Of a stretch of 64,000 nucleotides of DNA, positions 25,389-39,441 are shown one piece after another. Source of the DNA: Limonium bicolor (taxonomy: Eukaryota; Streptophyta; Magnoliopsida; Caryophyllales; Plumbaginaceae); the NCBI GenBank assembly GCA_023374045.1, contig CM041776.1, positions 320,193,925-320,257,924 on the forward strand. The letters are read 5' to 3'. Below the pieces are notes generated by a model. It ran no database searches. It had not been told where the DNA came from and saw only the letters and a program-made list of their open reading frames with translations. The position numbers were made by a program, and so were the translations under genes. Numbering within the stretch: the stretch's first letter is position 1; the number at the start of each line of letters is the position of its first letter.

Positions 25389-26466
25389 ATCCTTCAGTGT
25401 GATAGTACTCCCAATTCGTTTTTACTTGAATGTCACCAATCCCTTTAATCTCAGAAAAACTGGTATTTCCCATCTTTACAGTGCCAAAGTCTCCACCTTT
25501 GTACGTTGTGAAGAAGTCTTTGTGTGGAGTGACATGGTAAGATGCTGCAGTATCAATAATCCACTCAACATCTTGAGTTGCTGTATGAAGACATACCTCC
25601 TCCTTACTTGAGCATAATGCTACTTCCCCTGTGACAGTGATAAGTGTGTCTCCATTCTTATCCGTTGATTGCTTGCTATTCTGCCCCTTTTCTCGTAATA
25701 GTTTCCTGCAATTCTTCTTCAAGTGGCCTTCTAAGCCACAATGATAACAACTATAAGTGGCCTTTCTTCCATCTGTCGATTTACCTTTGCTCTTGCTCCG
25801 GCCTCTCCATTTGCCTTGATTTCTTCCATGTGATCTCCCTCGGTTTTCAGTGACAAGAGCTTCTGTCTGGTCTGAACTTGTATCATTTCTCCTGGCCTCT
25901 TCATTGAACAAGGCTTCTTTTACCATTCCCATGGTAAGTGTACCATTAGGAGATGAATTTCCAAGGGTGATAACAAGTGTTTCCCAGCTGTCAGGGAGTG
26001 AACTGAGAAGCAGGAGAGCCTGCACTTCATCTCCAAGGTTGAATTCAACTGATGTTAATTGGTTTAACAAGCTTTGAAAATCACTGGCATGCTCGGCAAC
26101 TGACTTCCCGCTCCGTAGCTTCAGATTTACTAATCGCCTCATTAGTAAAGCTTTGTTCCGAGCTGTCTTGGGCTGATACATATCCTTCAACTTCTTCCAG
26201 AGTGTATATGCATCAGTCTCCTCAGAAACATGATGGAAGACACTATGATCAATCCATTGACGGATTTGACCGATCGTTTTTCTATTCATTTTCTTCCATT
26301 CTTTTTCTTTAGCGGGATCAGGATTGTTACCTTGAAGCTCAATCGGATCGTACAAATCTTTGCAACTAAGGAGATCTTCCATCCGAGGTCTCCAAAGTGT
26401 ATAGTTTGTAGCGGTGAGCTTTAGCATAGCTCCATGGCTCCAAGATGACGAGTCTTCTACTGCCAT
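25336..26466 (-). pseudogene. Copia gag and protease N-terminal part (frameshifted)
   Basis: Starts MAVEDSSSWSHGAMLKL. The capsid-like domain includes NYTLWRPRMEDLL and IGQIRQWIDHSV, followed by the CCHC knuckle CYHCGLEGHLKKNC and the protease motif WIIDTAASYH. Just after IQVKTN the frame shifts by one base: the gag frame runs into an unrelated tail, whereas the continuation STITLKDVRHVPDF is in the pol frame. An intact element would read gag-pol as one polyprotein. Confidence 0.9.
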
Positions 26467-27050
26467 TTTGACTTAATTTATACTTTTTCGAATTTTAGGA
26501 GTGGAATTTGACAAAACGGAGTGCACCGTTGCGTCCGGAACGGTCGAAAATGGTAGGATAGACCTTTTCTGGACCAAAAACGGTGATATAGAAGGGAGTG
26601 AAACGTGGAAAAAACAAATAAGGCCTACTTGATGACGTGGCGTTGACTGGGATGATGATGTGGACTGACACGTCACAGCGGGCCCGGAAAAGCTGATGTG
26701 GCGCTGACGTGTCACTGACGTGGCGCTGACGTGGCTGCTGACTGGATGATGACGTGGACTGCCACGTCACTGTGGGGCCCGAAAAAGCTGACGTGCGCTG
26801 ACTGTGGCGCTGACTGGGTTGTCTTCAACCTCCCGCACTGGTTTTATTTTTACTATTCACCCACGTTTGACCTCAACTTTGACCGACAATTTGAGGACCT
26901 TCCTGATGTCAAAAAATTCTGGAAAAAATATTTCTGGAATCCTTGAAACGAGACCTTTCCAGTAGTGTGCCCAGAATTTGATTTGGAGACAAAAAATTTT
27001 TGGCTAAAAATGGAAAAATTCGAAAATAATTCTTCTAGACACCACCTCAA

Positions 27051-27062
27051 GCTCTGATACCA
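27051..27062 (-). promoter_or_regulatory. Primer-binding site of the copia element
   Basis: Minus strand TGGTATCAGAGC, complementary to the 3' end of initiator Met-tRNA, two bases inside the 5' LTR. Confidence 0.95.
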
Positions 27063-27064
27063 CT

Positions 27065-27379
27065 TGTTGTGTTTCTCACGAACACTAGATAATATTTAAG
27101 AGGAAACAACCTTCTATTACTCACAAGAATAGAATTACAAGAGTATAACCAACTCTTATACAAAACCTCTTAAACACTCTCTCATGGAGCTACTAAACTC
27201 TACTGGTTTCTTTTCTCTGTTTTTGTTGATTTAGAGCTCTTACAATGCTCATATTTATAGCAAATGTTTGGCTCACAGCATCCTCCTAATTCAACAAAGT
27301 TTGGTGAAGTTTGGTGAGGGTTAGGTGAGTGGTTCACCTAACATGGACTTTGTCCTTGTACAGCTGGAATTATCCTTCA
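27065..27379 (-). repeat. 5' LTR of the copia element
   Basis: 315 bp, same TG...CA ends as the 3' LTR. This would be the promoter-bearing copy for the minus-strand transcript. Confidence 0.95.
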
Positions 27380-27384
27380 AGATT

Positions 27385-27785
27385 AAGGTCAAGGTCCTCA
27401 AGGAATACCTAATGTGCCATTTCGGAATGTTATTGTCAATGATAAGGCAACATAAGTCTCTACGAAGAAGCATGCCAAAATTCTTTCTACTAATCAGTAT
27501 ACAATTGTGAAGATCAAACACTGAGCAACAGAGAGTCAATAAAGTAGAAGGGATGTGCATCCACACCTAGGCATGTGACTGGAGGCTGGTCAGACCGACC
27601 AGGGGGTCAACTCGATAGCAGAAGCGCAAATATTCAACAGGCATACGTTGAGCTATTACTAGCTAAAAAGCATGGTATATATGTTACAAAACACAGTCAT
27701 GCGTATAGTTGGATAGGTAAGAGAAACTATATCACGGGCCATATATATCTGCTCTTAGCTTCACTCGAGCTTAAACCATCAAAAC
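27385..27785. other. Intergenic, downstream of the IBA57-like gene
   Basis: No gene or repeat recognised. Confidence 0.5.
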
Positions 27786-30069
27786 TCAAGTAGCAGCACT
27801 GATCGTCTCTTTCTGATTGTCGAGATACCACTCAGCAGGCCACCAATCAGGCCTGATAGCCTCAACTTTTACATCTTCGATCCCTTCAATGACAAGAGGC
27901 TCCGATGCCTTATCAAAGGCTTCTTCTAATCTAAGAAGACCCAATCCACGGGAACCTAGTGCAGTAGTAACACTACCAGCCTTCTTTCCAGATGAAGGGT
28001 TTTTGATCACCGAGCCTGGAGCAACTCTTTGCTCGATATCTGCTACAAAAGAATTGATGCTAAGATCTATTTTTAGGATACCGAAACATAAATAGTTTAA
28101 AACAGAACAAGGAAGCCAACCTTCGCCTTTGTCACTAAGAAATTTAAGGGGAAGCAACCGCTTCCTGATGACCCCCCTGTGATGTGTACGAGCAACCAGC
28201 TCTTGACCCACATAGCACCCTTTGTCGAAGCTAATTGCATTCAGACCAGCAAGGTTGTATTCAAGCGGCATAGCCTCTCCTATCCAAGTTAATCAGCACA
28301 TGCATACTTCAGCTTGAATTCTTATTTTAAAGTCAAATTGAGCTTTAATCCAAATATGTGAAACTAAAACAGAAACTCAAACACCAATTCTGATCAAGCA
28401 AGGATGCAGCTGGTAATAGTTTTCTTTGTTGTCATATACTTGAGAACATCAATTCTCTGATCTTTACAGAGAGACAAAACGGACTATCTTTTTGTGCAAC
28501 TCTACCCACTCAAACTAAATCTACTAGATCCAAGAAAATATTTAAGCAACGAATGAATGGATACCTTTTGGAATCTCTGCCGAACCTTCTGCCACTCCTT
28601 TCTCAATTCTCCAAAGAAGATAATTTTCTTCAGCTGTTTCGTTGTCAGCTTCCACCAACGGTGCTAAGAAAAGCAATGAAAAAAAAAGTAATTATACATA
28701 AACACCATTTCTTCCCAAGGAAGAAAATCTTATAGCTCAAAAGCTACATAGTCAATCGAAAATCTAATTTCAGCAATGAAATAATCACTGATTGTCAACA
28801 GAAAGCATTTTAAAGATCTAACAAAGAACCTACGTATGACGCTGGACGGAAACAATCCCCTCAATCCAAGGCAATGTAATCTGGGATCTTCGTACCATTG
28901 CCAACCCTTACTGCTTCCTTGTGAAGAAGCAACAGCAGCTTGATCAACGTTTCCACCCCAACCAATACTACCAGCAGGCTGATTTCCACCATAAAGCTGC
29001 CAACAACGATAATCTACATCCACATTCTCCACTTCTACTTTAGATCCCAGCCGATACCTGTAAGTAAATAAAGGAGAGTAAGCAGCTGTCACAGCTACAG
29101 TGTTTTTGACGAATGTGATTAAAATATCTAACTGCTGAATCAACATTGTTGCTATATCCATTCTAAGAATCATCTCCTTCTTGAATCGCTAATAAGACTA
29201 TAGATACTACTCCATCATATTCTAATTTAAGTCTAGACATATCTCTAAAACGACAGATATATTAATAGAAGAGAGTAGCATTCTTTAACTAATAGGCTTA
29301 GGTATCAGAAATAGTTGTACAAGGATACTTCTGAAATTGACTTCTACCATCATATAGACAAGCACATAGGCCAAGCAGCAGAAACACAATGATCACTAAT
29401 AACAAGACCTTATGATCCTTAACCTCTCTGGCTAAAATCTTATCTAACACGTTGTGGGTGCTAAGATATTCAACTCAAATGGTCCCACAGATCAGACAAC
29501 ACAAAATAAAGGGGCTGTGCTGCAGAGTATGGAGCATACTTCTTCAGAACCTTCACCAGCTCATCCACCACAGAGCTGTCAACGTCAGCTAATATCTCCA
29601 ACTCCTTCGGTTTAGAGCCAGGCCCCGAGCCAGATTCGTCAAACTTATCGTCAGACTTTGAAGGCTTGTAGAGGAAAAAATCGTAGAGGAACCTTCCGTG
29701 GCCATTCAGCATGGCGGCGTACAGGGGCCGAAAAGATGCGGTTGGCATATTGGAAGTGGGCATGCTCACTTTCTTCGTTGATGTATTCTTACTGGGTGCT
29801 TCCCCCTCAAAAGCAGGATCCTCTTCCAACCTTCGCAAGTCGTTAGTCAACAGACCCTGTAGAAAATTAATGGTATCCGGACCCCGGAAACAAATTACCG
29901 ATCTCGATTTGAGGTGAGAAGCCATTGGGCCAACATCTTCGAGGTGGGATTCTGAATGGGTCGAGAAGGATCTTCTGGAAGTGAAAACAGCACTGATGAT
30001 GTGATCGGAGCTCTTCTTGCTGCGTAGTAAAAATCGTACAGGTACTGTGAACCGGGACATTGGGATCAT
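27786..30069 (-). CDS. IBA57: IBA57-type folate-binding iron-sulfur cluster assembly protein
   Basis: Proteins of this GcvT/YgfZ-related family help mature 4Fe-4S proteins, in mitochondria or plastids. Five exons (29540-30069, 28834-29057, 28565-28663, 28121-28279, 27786-28039) give about 421 aa with consistent splice phases. An Arg/Ser-rich N-terminus ([21 protein letters not shown]) looks like an organelle presequence. Landmarks are [37 protein letters not shown], the family signature [20 protein letters not shown] and a C-terminal [11 protein letters not shown]. The second exon contains a Gly/Gln/Ser-rich insertion ([14 protein letters not shown]...). The start could be the second Met (MSRF), three codons in. 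The gene family is certain; the compartment (mitochondrion is usual) is inferred. Its upstream DNA is tandemly repeated. Confidence 0.9.
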
Positions 30070-30104
30070 GGCAGAAGAATAACAACAGACTATTTTACAG
30101 GTTA

Positions 30105-30605
30105 CAGCCCCGTCTTCAGTATGGTGTGCGAGATGCAGCAGTTCGAGTGATTAATCTCTGCAGAGGCGCAGACACAAGAAGAGAATGAAGAAAGGCGCAG
30201 ACAGAGCATGCATATTACGGTTTCCTGAATGCTTATCGTTTACTTCACAAGTGCGACAGAAGAAATAAAAAACTTCTACAATTATAATCGCCAGAGAGAA
30301 GATGATAAGTTCGAGTATATTACCGGTTGCTAACCGAAATGTTTTCAGCCCCGTCTTCAATCTGGTGTGCGAGAGATGTAGCAGAGTTCCACTTCCAGTG
30401 ATTTATCTCTGAGAGGCGCAGACACAAGAAGAGAATGAAGAGAGGGTCAGAGCACAAAGAGGTGCAAAATTACCGTGAGAGTGAAGAGATGAGTTCGAAT
30501 ATATTACCTGTTCCGATTCTCAAATGTTTTCAGCACCGTCTTCAAACTGGTGTGGAGTGATGCGGCAGTTCTAATCTCTGCTGAGGTGCAGACACAAAGA
30601 GGTGC
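30105..30605. repeat. Tandem repeat in the IBA57 upstream region (2.3 units)
   Basis: Units start with CAGCMCCGTCTTCA at 30105, 30346 and 30531. They share GGTGTGCGAGA, GAGGCGCAGACACAAGAAG and GATGAGTTCGARTATATTACC. Unit sizes are about 241, 185 and 75 bp (the last is cut short). The array begins 36 bp before the ATG, so it spans the likely 5' UTR and core promoter of the IBA57-like gene. Confidence 0.8.
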
Positions 30606-30933
30606 CACCGTTCGGTTCCGATTTCGAATAAGGTATTCGATTCAGGCCAGAACCGTTCTGACATGGTTCTGACTCTGGTTTAAAAAGTGAATTTTGAACC
30701 GGTTTTCTAAGGATTCTGAGTTTCTGACCGCTTTCATGGTCGTTTTGACCGATGTAACAGTCACTAAAACCGGTTTTAAGCGGTTCACCGATTGCGGCTC
30801 TGCGAACACAATCCCAGACCAAATGAGTCCGGTTTCGGCCAGTCCTGTTCTAAACCAATTTCAACCGGTTTTGTTCCAGATTGATTTGATCCCGCCGGTT
30901 CCGGTTAAAACCAGTACACATGGTCACCATTAG
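30596..30933. mobile_element. Decayed hAT-like element rich in CCGGTT motifs
   Basis: A 0.34-kb block dense in GGTTC/ACCGG motifs, the subterminal pattern of plant hAT elements. Edges AAGAGGTGCCACC and the reverse complement TAATGGTGACC are imperfect inverted repeats. I could not find an 8-bp target duplication, so the borders are uncertain. It begins exactly where the third upstream repeat unit is cut off. Confidence 0.45.
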
Positions 30934-31223
30934 AGTAGAGCATGTATGTTTCATAGTGCCAGTTAGGGTTGCAAAATGAAGAGAATGAAAACCACCATGA
31001 AACTTTTCCCTGAATCTTACAATTCCTTAATTGCCCTTATTTTGTTCATACCTAGTCTAGTTTATTAGGTTATTGAAGGTATTTAATCATCCGAATTTTT
31101 CAAAACTTTTAAACCAAATATTTAGACACCAGTTTTATCACTAATCCATATCATTCTTGTATTTTAATTAATTATTTATATATTACACGCTGAATAAACA
31201 AACACAATGCACCATAAAAAAAT

Positions 31224-33454
<2,231 letters not shown>

Positions 33455-33511
33455 TTGGCTTGGTTTCAAAAATAATAAAGTAGTTCCAAACAAGAAGATT
33501 CTAATTACCAA

Positions 33512-34679
33512 TGAGAAGAGGAAAGGGCGTCTGATGCTGACTCGAAGAGAGATCTACAGGCTTCGTGTTCACAGCAGAGCCAAGAATTCTGTTATGGGTT
33601 AGTGGTGGAGTTCAGAAATAGCACCTAACCCATTTGATAGCACCTAACCCATTTGATCGTACAAGTAAAACCTACTTCACATTGATGGGATGGGGGTAGT
33701 TTACCATAAATAGTACAAATTGCCGATGATAGTCACAGTGAACGTAACGGAAGATAATTAGAAAAGGAAATAACATCCTTTGACTATGCGAATCAAATTC
33801 CTCAGTATAACAAGCTCCCCAAATCTCTTTTGTCGTCTTATCTTCTGTTTTCTTTTTTGGTAGAGATCTTTAATCATCTTTCAGATAAGATACCCAGCTA
33901 CATATTCTTTTAATGAACAAGATTTTGAATCCCTGTACATTCTCTAAATAACCCAAGAAGAAGATGAGCAATATGGATCAGATTAGAACGAAGAAACAGG
34001 CGTCGACATCCTTGTTCCATGAACACTTGTTACTATAATCAATGGTTTGATTAATGAACGATCTCAGTGCATAGGCCCAACAGAACCAAGAGATTGATAT
34101 AGTCTTTTATCTCATCAGTCAGTTTCGCTGGGTAAGTTCAGAGGCAAGTCATCAATCTAATCTGCATAAATACAATTGATCTACTTTCTTCCTTTCCATT
34201 TCAAGCGGAAATTGTTTTTCCCCAGCCCATCTTTGTTTGGGGCAACCCACACTGTTTGGTCATTGTTAGTTGCCCAGTTAGCTCAAGCCTGGAGGGCAAG
34301 AGCAGGAAGATTAATAGACTTTGGTGTGTCTGAGCTTAGATTTCCTTATTATTTAGATGATGCACCAAATGAATGCAAGTCTGTTCAATTAAAGTATGGG
34401 AATCGGATAAGTTGGAGCACAACTTTTTTATATTGATCAAGGCGAACTAAATGTTTGATATGGCATGATATACCATCAAAGTACTCAAAAGTATTAAGGA
34501 TATAGACTCCAGAGCATCTTACTACACACAAATGTTAAGAAAAAATCCTGTTAATGAAATCAACAACTCAAGAGCAGGTACATAGCCATACTCACCAGAA
34601 AAAATAGCAAACATTGAGATGAATTAGAGCATAATAAACAATCAAAAAAAAAATTAGAGCATAATATAAAAATCAAGGG
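33512..34679. other. Intergenic, no gene seen
   Basis: A 19-bp motif AGCACCTAACCCATTTGAT is repeated head to tail at about 33620-33657. A frame at 34176-34436 has no recognised domain. Confidence 0.5.
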
Positions 34680-35142
34680 AGCCAATGAATGTCCATGAGC
34701 GAAATGACACTTTTCACCAAAAGGGCAATTCCCTATTATTTCCCACTTGGTGCAGATCTTAGTCTTCCAGTAAACAGGTCTTACATTTTTTCTCGAACCA
34801 TCAGTACCCACTTCTTCCCCATGAGCAAAGTTGCAATTCTCACCATTTCAACATTGGCTCATCCTGAATTTGGCGCATAGATGGGTTTTGAAAAAGATCC
34901 TGCCAGTGGATTGGTTGACCAATGTTTACCCGAGCTATTCTAGAATTTGCAGGAAAAGATAAAGAGGAAGATTGAGAGAGATCATGAGAGCACTTATGCC
35001 TATTAAATGAAAGAGAATGATCGATATGGAAACTCGATGATTCCCTGCCTATTTGAAACTGAGGCCAGGGACCCATTATATCAAAACAACTGGGATACGG
35101 TGGTTCGTCTGTGAATGGTGGGGATGGGTCACCGAAACTCAT
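34680..35142 (-). pseudogene. Truncated CCCH zinc-finger gene fragment (C3H39-like)
   Basis: A first frame (34840-35142) starts MSFGDPSPPFTDEPPYPSC and ends RQIQDEPMLKW at a stop. In the next frame lie ENCNFAHGEE, KNVRPVYWKTK and a complete CCCH finger, C-x8-C-x5-C-x3-H (ICTKWEIIGNCPFGEKCHFAH), ending HGHS. WKTKIC-KWEI-G-CPFG-KCHFAHG is typical of plant RNA-binding CCCH proteins of the C3H39 type. Those are far longer and carry several fingers; here one finger is only its last C-x3-H and the middle is missing. No splice acceptor explains the frame jump, so I read this as a deletion-bearing relic, though an unannotated splice form is possible. Confidence 0.6.
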
Positions 35143-36586
35143 AGTCTGTGAACTCTGAACTCTCGTTGTCTAATTCAAGCATATCAGGGTAAGGAATACC
35201 TCCGAAGCACTCAAGGCGATCAAAGGGTAATTAGTAGCAATCAGTATCAAATTATTAATGTAAAACGCCAAAGATCGAAACAAACTGTCAAGCATCAGAA
35301 GGTGGATAATAAATAACCGTGCCACCACAATAAACCGGGGGACGATCAATTTGAGAAACGGCTCAAATTAAATCCCACGAAGATCTCTCAGGAAAACCTC
35401 AATCAGTCGAAGTTAGAGAAAGTCAAACGAATTTCTAGGACTACCCTGATCGGAATAAAGCAGTTTGAAGAAATGGAAGGAATGAAAAGAAATTTCAGCG
35501 CTACAAATTTCAGGGCTTTCAAACGCACAGCTCATAGAAACAAAACCTATACAATCTCAACTGGATCCTCACACACTTTTAGTAGAAAAAAAATGAGAAA
35601 TACCAACTGTGTACTACATGTATAACAGACAAGTAAACAAAAAAAAACGTAAGAAGAAAGAAATCCCAGCCACCTACTACAAAGGAAAAGGGACAGCGCG
35701 AAGATAGGTACGAAGGCGTTGGGAAATCGTTGAAAACCCTGCAATGTTCTAAAACCCTAAACAACATCCTAACCCATAACATTATACTGTAATAGTTCGT
35801 TCTGTGATGTATGCGTTTGAGCCATGGAGTGTTGTCCATTTATATTGTAGGTCGATTAGTTCTCTTTCTTCCTTATTACGTATTGCATCGTCAAGAGTCT
35901 TTTCACTATGATAATTATGTTAAAAGTTTCAATTTGAATCTGATTTATATGTTGTGTTTTTAATCATATAAGTATTAGTTTGTGTACACATTTTATTTTC
36001 TTATAAAAGTTTTAAATACCTAAATCTATAAATAAAATTTCAATGTAATTAGAACTTTTAAAGTCAAGGAGGAAAATAAGTTCATGTCTTATTCTTATAA
36101 TTTAATTATGATGTACAAATGATCAATGTTAATTTAAAAAGAAATGGCTTCGAGAAATATTATCAGGTGAATCAGAATATCATGGAATCTGAAAGACACT
36201 TAGCTATATTAATTAAAATATCATGGTCAGATAGATAATGTTAATCTTTCAATTCTTGATGTCATCATCTTATCCTTGTTCATCTACTAGCTTATGCCAT
36301 CAACTAGATTATCATCCACTAAAATCATACACTCCCATTCTTTTGCAAAAAGAATAAACCAGCTGATAGTTGATATGAGCTGATGACTGATTTCAAAATT
36401 AGATGATTGTGTAAAAACCTATATAATTTGTTCTTTTTATATTAGAGTTTTGAACTGATAAACATACTGATAATGTGACTGACAATATATAAACGAACTA
36501 ATAATGCGACTGGTAATGCGTAAACCAACTGATTAACTAACTGATAATGCTGTTTTGAATAAGCTTCATAAGTAAATGGTATCTGA
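35143..36586. other. Intergenic, no gene seen
   Basis: 35143-35560 could be the old 5' UTR of the CCCH relic. The rest is AT-rich with no feature. Confidence 0.45.
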
Positions 36587-36594
36587 CCCATAAT

Positions 36595-38128
36595 TAGAGG
36601 TGGCAGTTCGGGTCAATCGGTTCGGGTTCGGTTCGGTTCGGGTTGATTTCAAATCATTCAATATTTGGTTCGGGTTGGATCGGGTCGGTTGAATTCGGTT
36701 TGTTCGGGTTGAGTTCGGTTTGTTGAAATTTCGGGTCGGTTTGGATCGGTTTGGGTGATTTTCGGTTTGGATGACTTTCGGTTAGGGTGACTTCGGGTCG
36801 GGTAACTTACGGTTCGGGTTAGCCTCTAGTTTATTCGGATTTATCGGGTTATGCGTCAAATTCTGGTCAATTAATCGGTTAAATTCGGTTGCCATTACAG
36901 AATCCAGCAATTCAATCATCATGATATACAAATTTGACTTCAATCAATCTCAACACGTATAAATGTATATAAAATATTAAGTTAAACAAATAATTATAAT
37001 TTGCATCATGTTATACTTTAGCAACTAACTCTGAACTTATCATAATTATTGATGTAGCTTTAGATTATTTAGTAGTTTCATTATTTTGAGAGGAGTATAA
37101 ATGAGGTATGTTTGTGGATAATTATTAAAATTGTATCAAAGTGTAGTAACTTGTATTTTCAATCTATTAATAGTTAGCGAATGGAATTAGTTAATAAGTT
37201 TTGATGACTTTTTTTACAGTAGTTAAAAACTGTTAATGGTGAATAACTATTCAGAAGCTCGAGAATTTTGCTACATAGGTAAAAACCTTAAAGTATATTA
37301 AACATTTATGCTAAATTGCTAATGAGAGAGAATTATTCACAAGATTAAATAAAGGCTTGACAAATTCTAAATAAAAAAACACCTTCAATATATGAATAAT
37401 TAATACAATAATGATATGAATTAGTGATAAAATTTGAGTCTAAATATACAAATATTTTTGGATCTTACGAATTATCATTGATGAGTAACGCATTATCATT
37501 AATTCATTATTAGTTGTGCGATTAATGAAAATGCATGATAATTAATTACTTTAAAATGTTATAGTGTAAAATATTTGTGGTGTATTTAAAATAATTTCTC
37601 GTGTATATAAGTTTATTAATACTTTTTTATAAGTACGCCACTTACTAAGTAATGATTAATTGTAAAAGTATTGTGGGGCATTGTTTAGTGTTAAATGATA
37701 CAAATGCTAAATACTGATTTGTATTTAAACTAGATATTAGGTATAAACATTCTGTTTTATTCTCATTGTCTCCTATAATCAATGCAATATATTCTTTCGG
37801 GTCACATCGGATATATTAGTTTGGGTCACACTGATTTCGGTTCGGTTGGTTTTCGGTTGGTTTTGGTTCGGGTCACTTCGGATTTTGGGTCATCGTCGGG
37901 TTATGGGTGACTTCGGTTCGGTTGATTTTGGTTTGGATGACTTCGGTTCGGATGATTGTGGATTGTGGTTTACTTTCGGTTTTACAGTAATACGGTTCGG
38001 TTTGGTCCGATTCGGTTTATTTCGGATTTTGGGTCATTTTTCAAGTTATAGTTTTCGGTTGAGATTCGGATTCGGATCGGATTGGTTCGGTTCGGTTTTT
38101 CGGGTTCGGATTACTTTTGCCACGTCTA
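36595..38128. mobile_element. Non-autonomous hAT element, 1534 bp
   Basis: Terminal inverted repeats TAGAGGTGGCA (left) and TAGACGTGGCA (right, reverse complement) are flanked by the perfect 8-bp duplication CCCATAAT (36587-36594 and 38129-38136), both diagnostic of hAT. The outer about 270-310 bp on each side are dense in TTCGGGT/GGTTCGG motifs, the subterminal binding-site pattern of Ac-like elements. Unusually, the G-rich strand is the plus strand on both sides. The central about 0.95 kb (36900-37790) is AT-rich with no transposase. Confidence 0.93.
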
Positions 38129-38481
38129 CCCATAATACAACAAAAGAATGAGCTAAGCCTGATAAACCAGCTGATAAATCATAAATCGGTTGATTCTGGT
38201 GTAAAAGAATGGGGCCTAAATAGTCTATCCCCAGGTGGCCTTTTTTTACGGAAACCGGAACAGCATCGGCAACATGCCTAATATACTCATTGCTGTTGCG
38301 GCCTGCGGCATCGGTAAGGTTCGCCCCCTTTCCAGCAGGAGTTTGAGTTGTGAAAGCAAGCTACTGACCAACATCCAATGCTCCAACTCAAGAAACAAGT
38401 CCTGACTAGCCAAAGTGATGGTGACCAGCCCAGACCGTGGTCGTTCAGCCGCATTTGGAAAGACCAACTTATTTATCGGAT

Positions 38482-39432
38482 GGCCTTGTCTTGGCTACAA
38501 CCGGACGTAGCCTTCTATGGCTACATCCGCGTGCTTTTTTTTTTTTAAGCGTCTGCTCTTACGTTTTGTTTTGTTTTAGATTTTTTTCTCTTTTTTATCA
38601 CAAAACTTTTAAATTATTGTAACTTTTAATATATAAGTCCAAAATGAAAAAAATTCTATCATTATTCATCTAAATTCAAGCTCTTCAAAACAAGACCAGT
38701 CATGGATATATTTTAACAACTTTAAAAAAATTATTTTTACACGTACGAAGCACAGAATTAACGTAAAAGAAAACTTGTACAGATGGTCATACAAACCTGT
38801 ACAAATGTTCACTAAAACATGTACATCCTCACATAAAAACATGTACATTAAAACATATAGATAGTCATATAAACCTGTACGAATCATTAAATATGTACAT
38901 CCTTAGATTAAAACCTGTACATATAAGGAAGAACACTTGTACAGACAGTCATACAAACATGTACATATGGCCATACAAACATGTACAGATGTTCATTAAA
39001 GAACATGTACATTCTCACATTTGAACATGTACATCGTCACATTAAAACATGTACATCGTCACATTAAAACATGTACATTCTCATATTAAATTATCATGAT
39101 ATACATGTAAAAATAATTTTTTTAAGTTATCAAAACATATCCATGACTAGTCTTATTTTGAAGAGCTTGAATTTAGATGAACAATGATATAATTTTTTTT
39201 TTCATTTTGGACTTATATATTAAAAGTTATAACAATATAAAAAATGTTGTGATAAATAAAAAAATAAAAAAATGTACACCGCGCCTCCGTTCCATTTTAT
39301 TTGTTTCTTCTATTTTTAATTTTGTCCCACTATATTTTATTAATTACCCTATTATAAAGATATTTTAATTTAACTAAAATCTCTTTGGATGTAGCCAAGA
39401 TGACTACATTCACACGTAGCTAAGAATTTGTG
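38482..39432. mobile_element. MULE-type foldback element with a tandem-repeat core, 951 bp
   Basis: Flanked by the 9-bp duplication TTATCGGAT (38473-38481 and 39433-39441). The left end GGCCTTGTCTTGGCTACA and the right end are diverged inverted repeats sharing TTGGCTACAT. Long inner arms (about 38580-38740 versus 39100-39250; TTCAAGCTCTTCAAAA and its complement) pair well. The loop (38770-39085) is a direct-repeat array built on AAACATGTACAT. No coding capacity. Confidence 0.85.
38770..39085. repeat. Direct repeats built on ACATGTAC
   Basis: About a dozen degenerate units of 20-35 bp, each with (A)CATGTACA or CTGTACA, spaced by CTCACATTAAA or GTCATACAAAC-like sequence. ACATGT/TGTACA are themselves palindromic. 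The array lies in the loop of the foldback element. Confidence 0.75.
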
Positions 39433-39441
39433 TTATCGGAT

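Larger units (their letters stand above)
22145..27379 (-). mobile_element. Ty1/copia retrotransposon, Tnt1-like, full length (5235 bp)
   Basis: Two nearly identical LTRs of 314 and 315 bp (22145-22458 and 27065-27379), each starting TGTTGTG and ending CTTCA, are flanked by the 5-bp target duplication AGATT (22140-22144 and 27380-27384). On the minus strand a primer-binding site complementary to initiator Met-tRNA follows the 5' LTR and a G-rich polypurine tract precedes the 3' LTR. Gene order gag-protease-integrase-RT-RNase H identifies the copia superfamily. A frameshift in the protease region, an RNase H deletion and a frame break at the 3' end disable it. The few LTR differences (a 2-5 bp change near 22290/27210) point to a fairly recent insertion. 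Confidence 0.96.

Noticed and set aside
36595..36860. Telomere-like TTCGGG repeats
   Set aside because: The plant telomere unit is TTTAGGG. These are degenerate TTCGGGT/GGTTCGG motifs bounded by hAT inverted repeats and an 8-bp duplication.
38770..39085. CRISPR-like array of short direct repeats
   Set aside because: Units vary in length and sequence, spacers are repeats of each other, and it sits in the loop of a plant foldback transposon.
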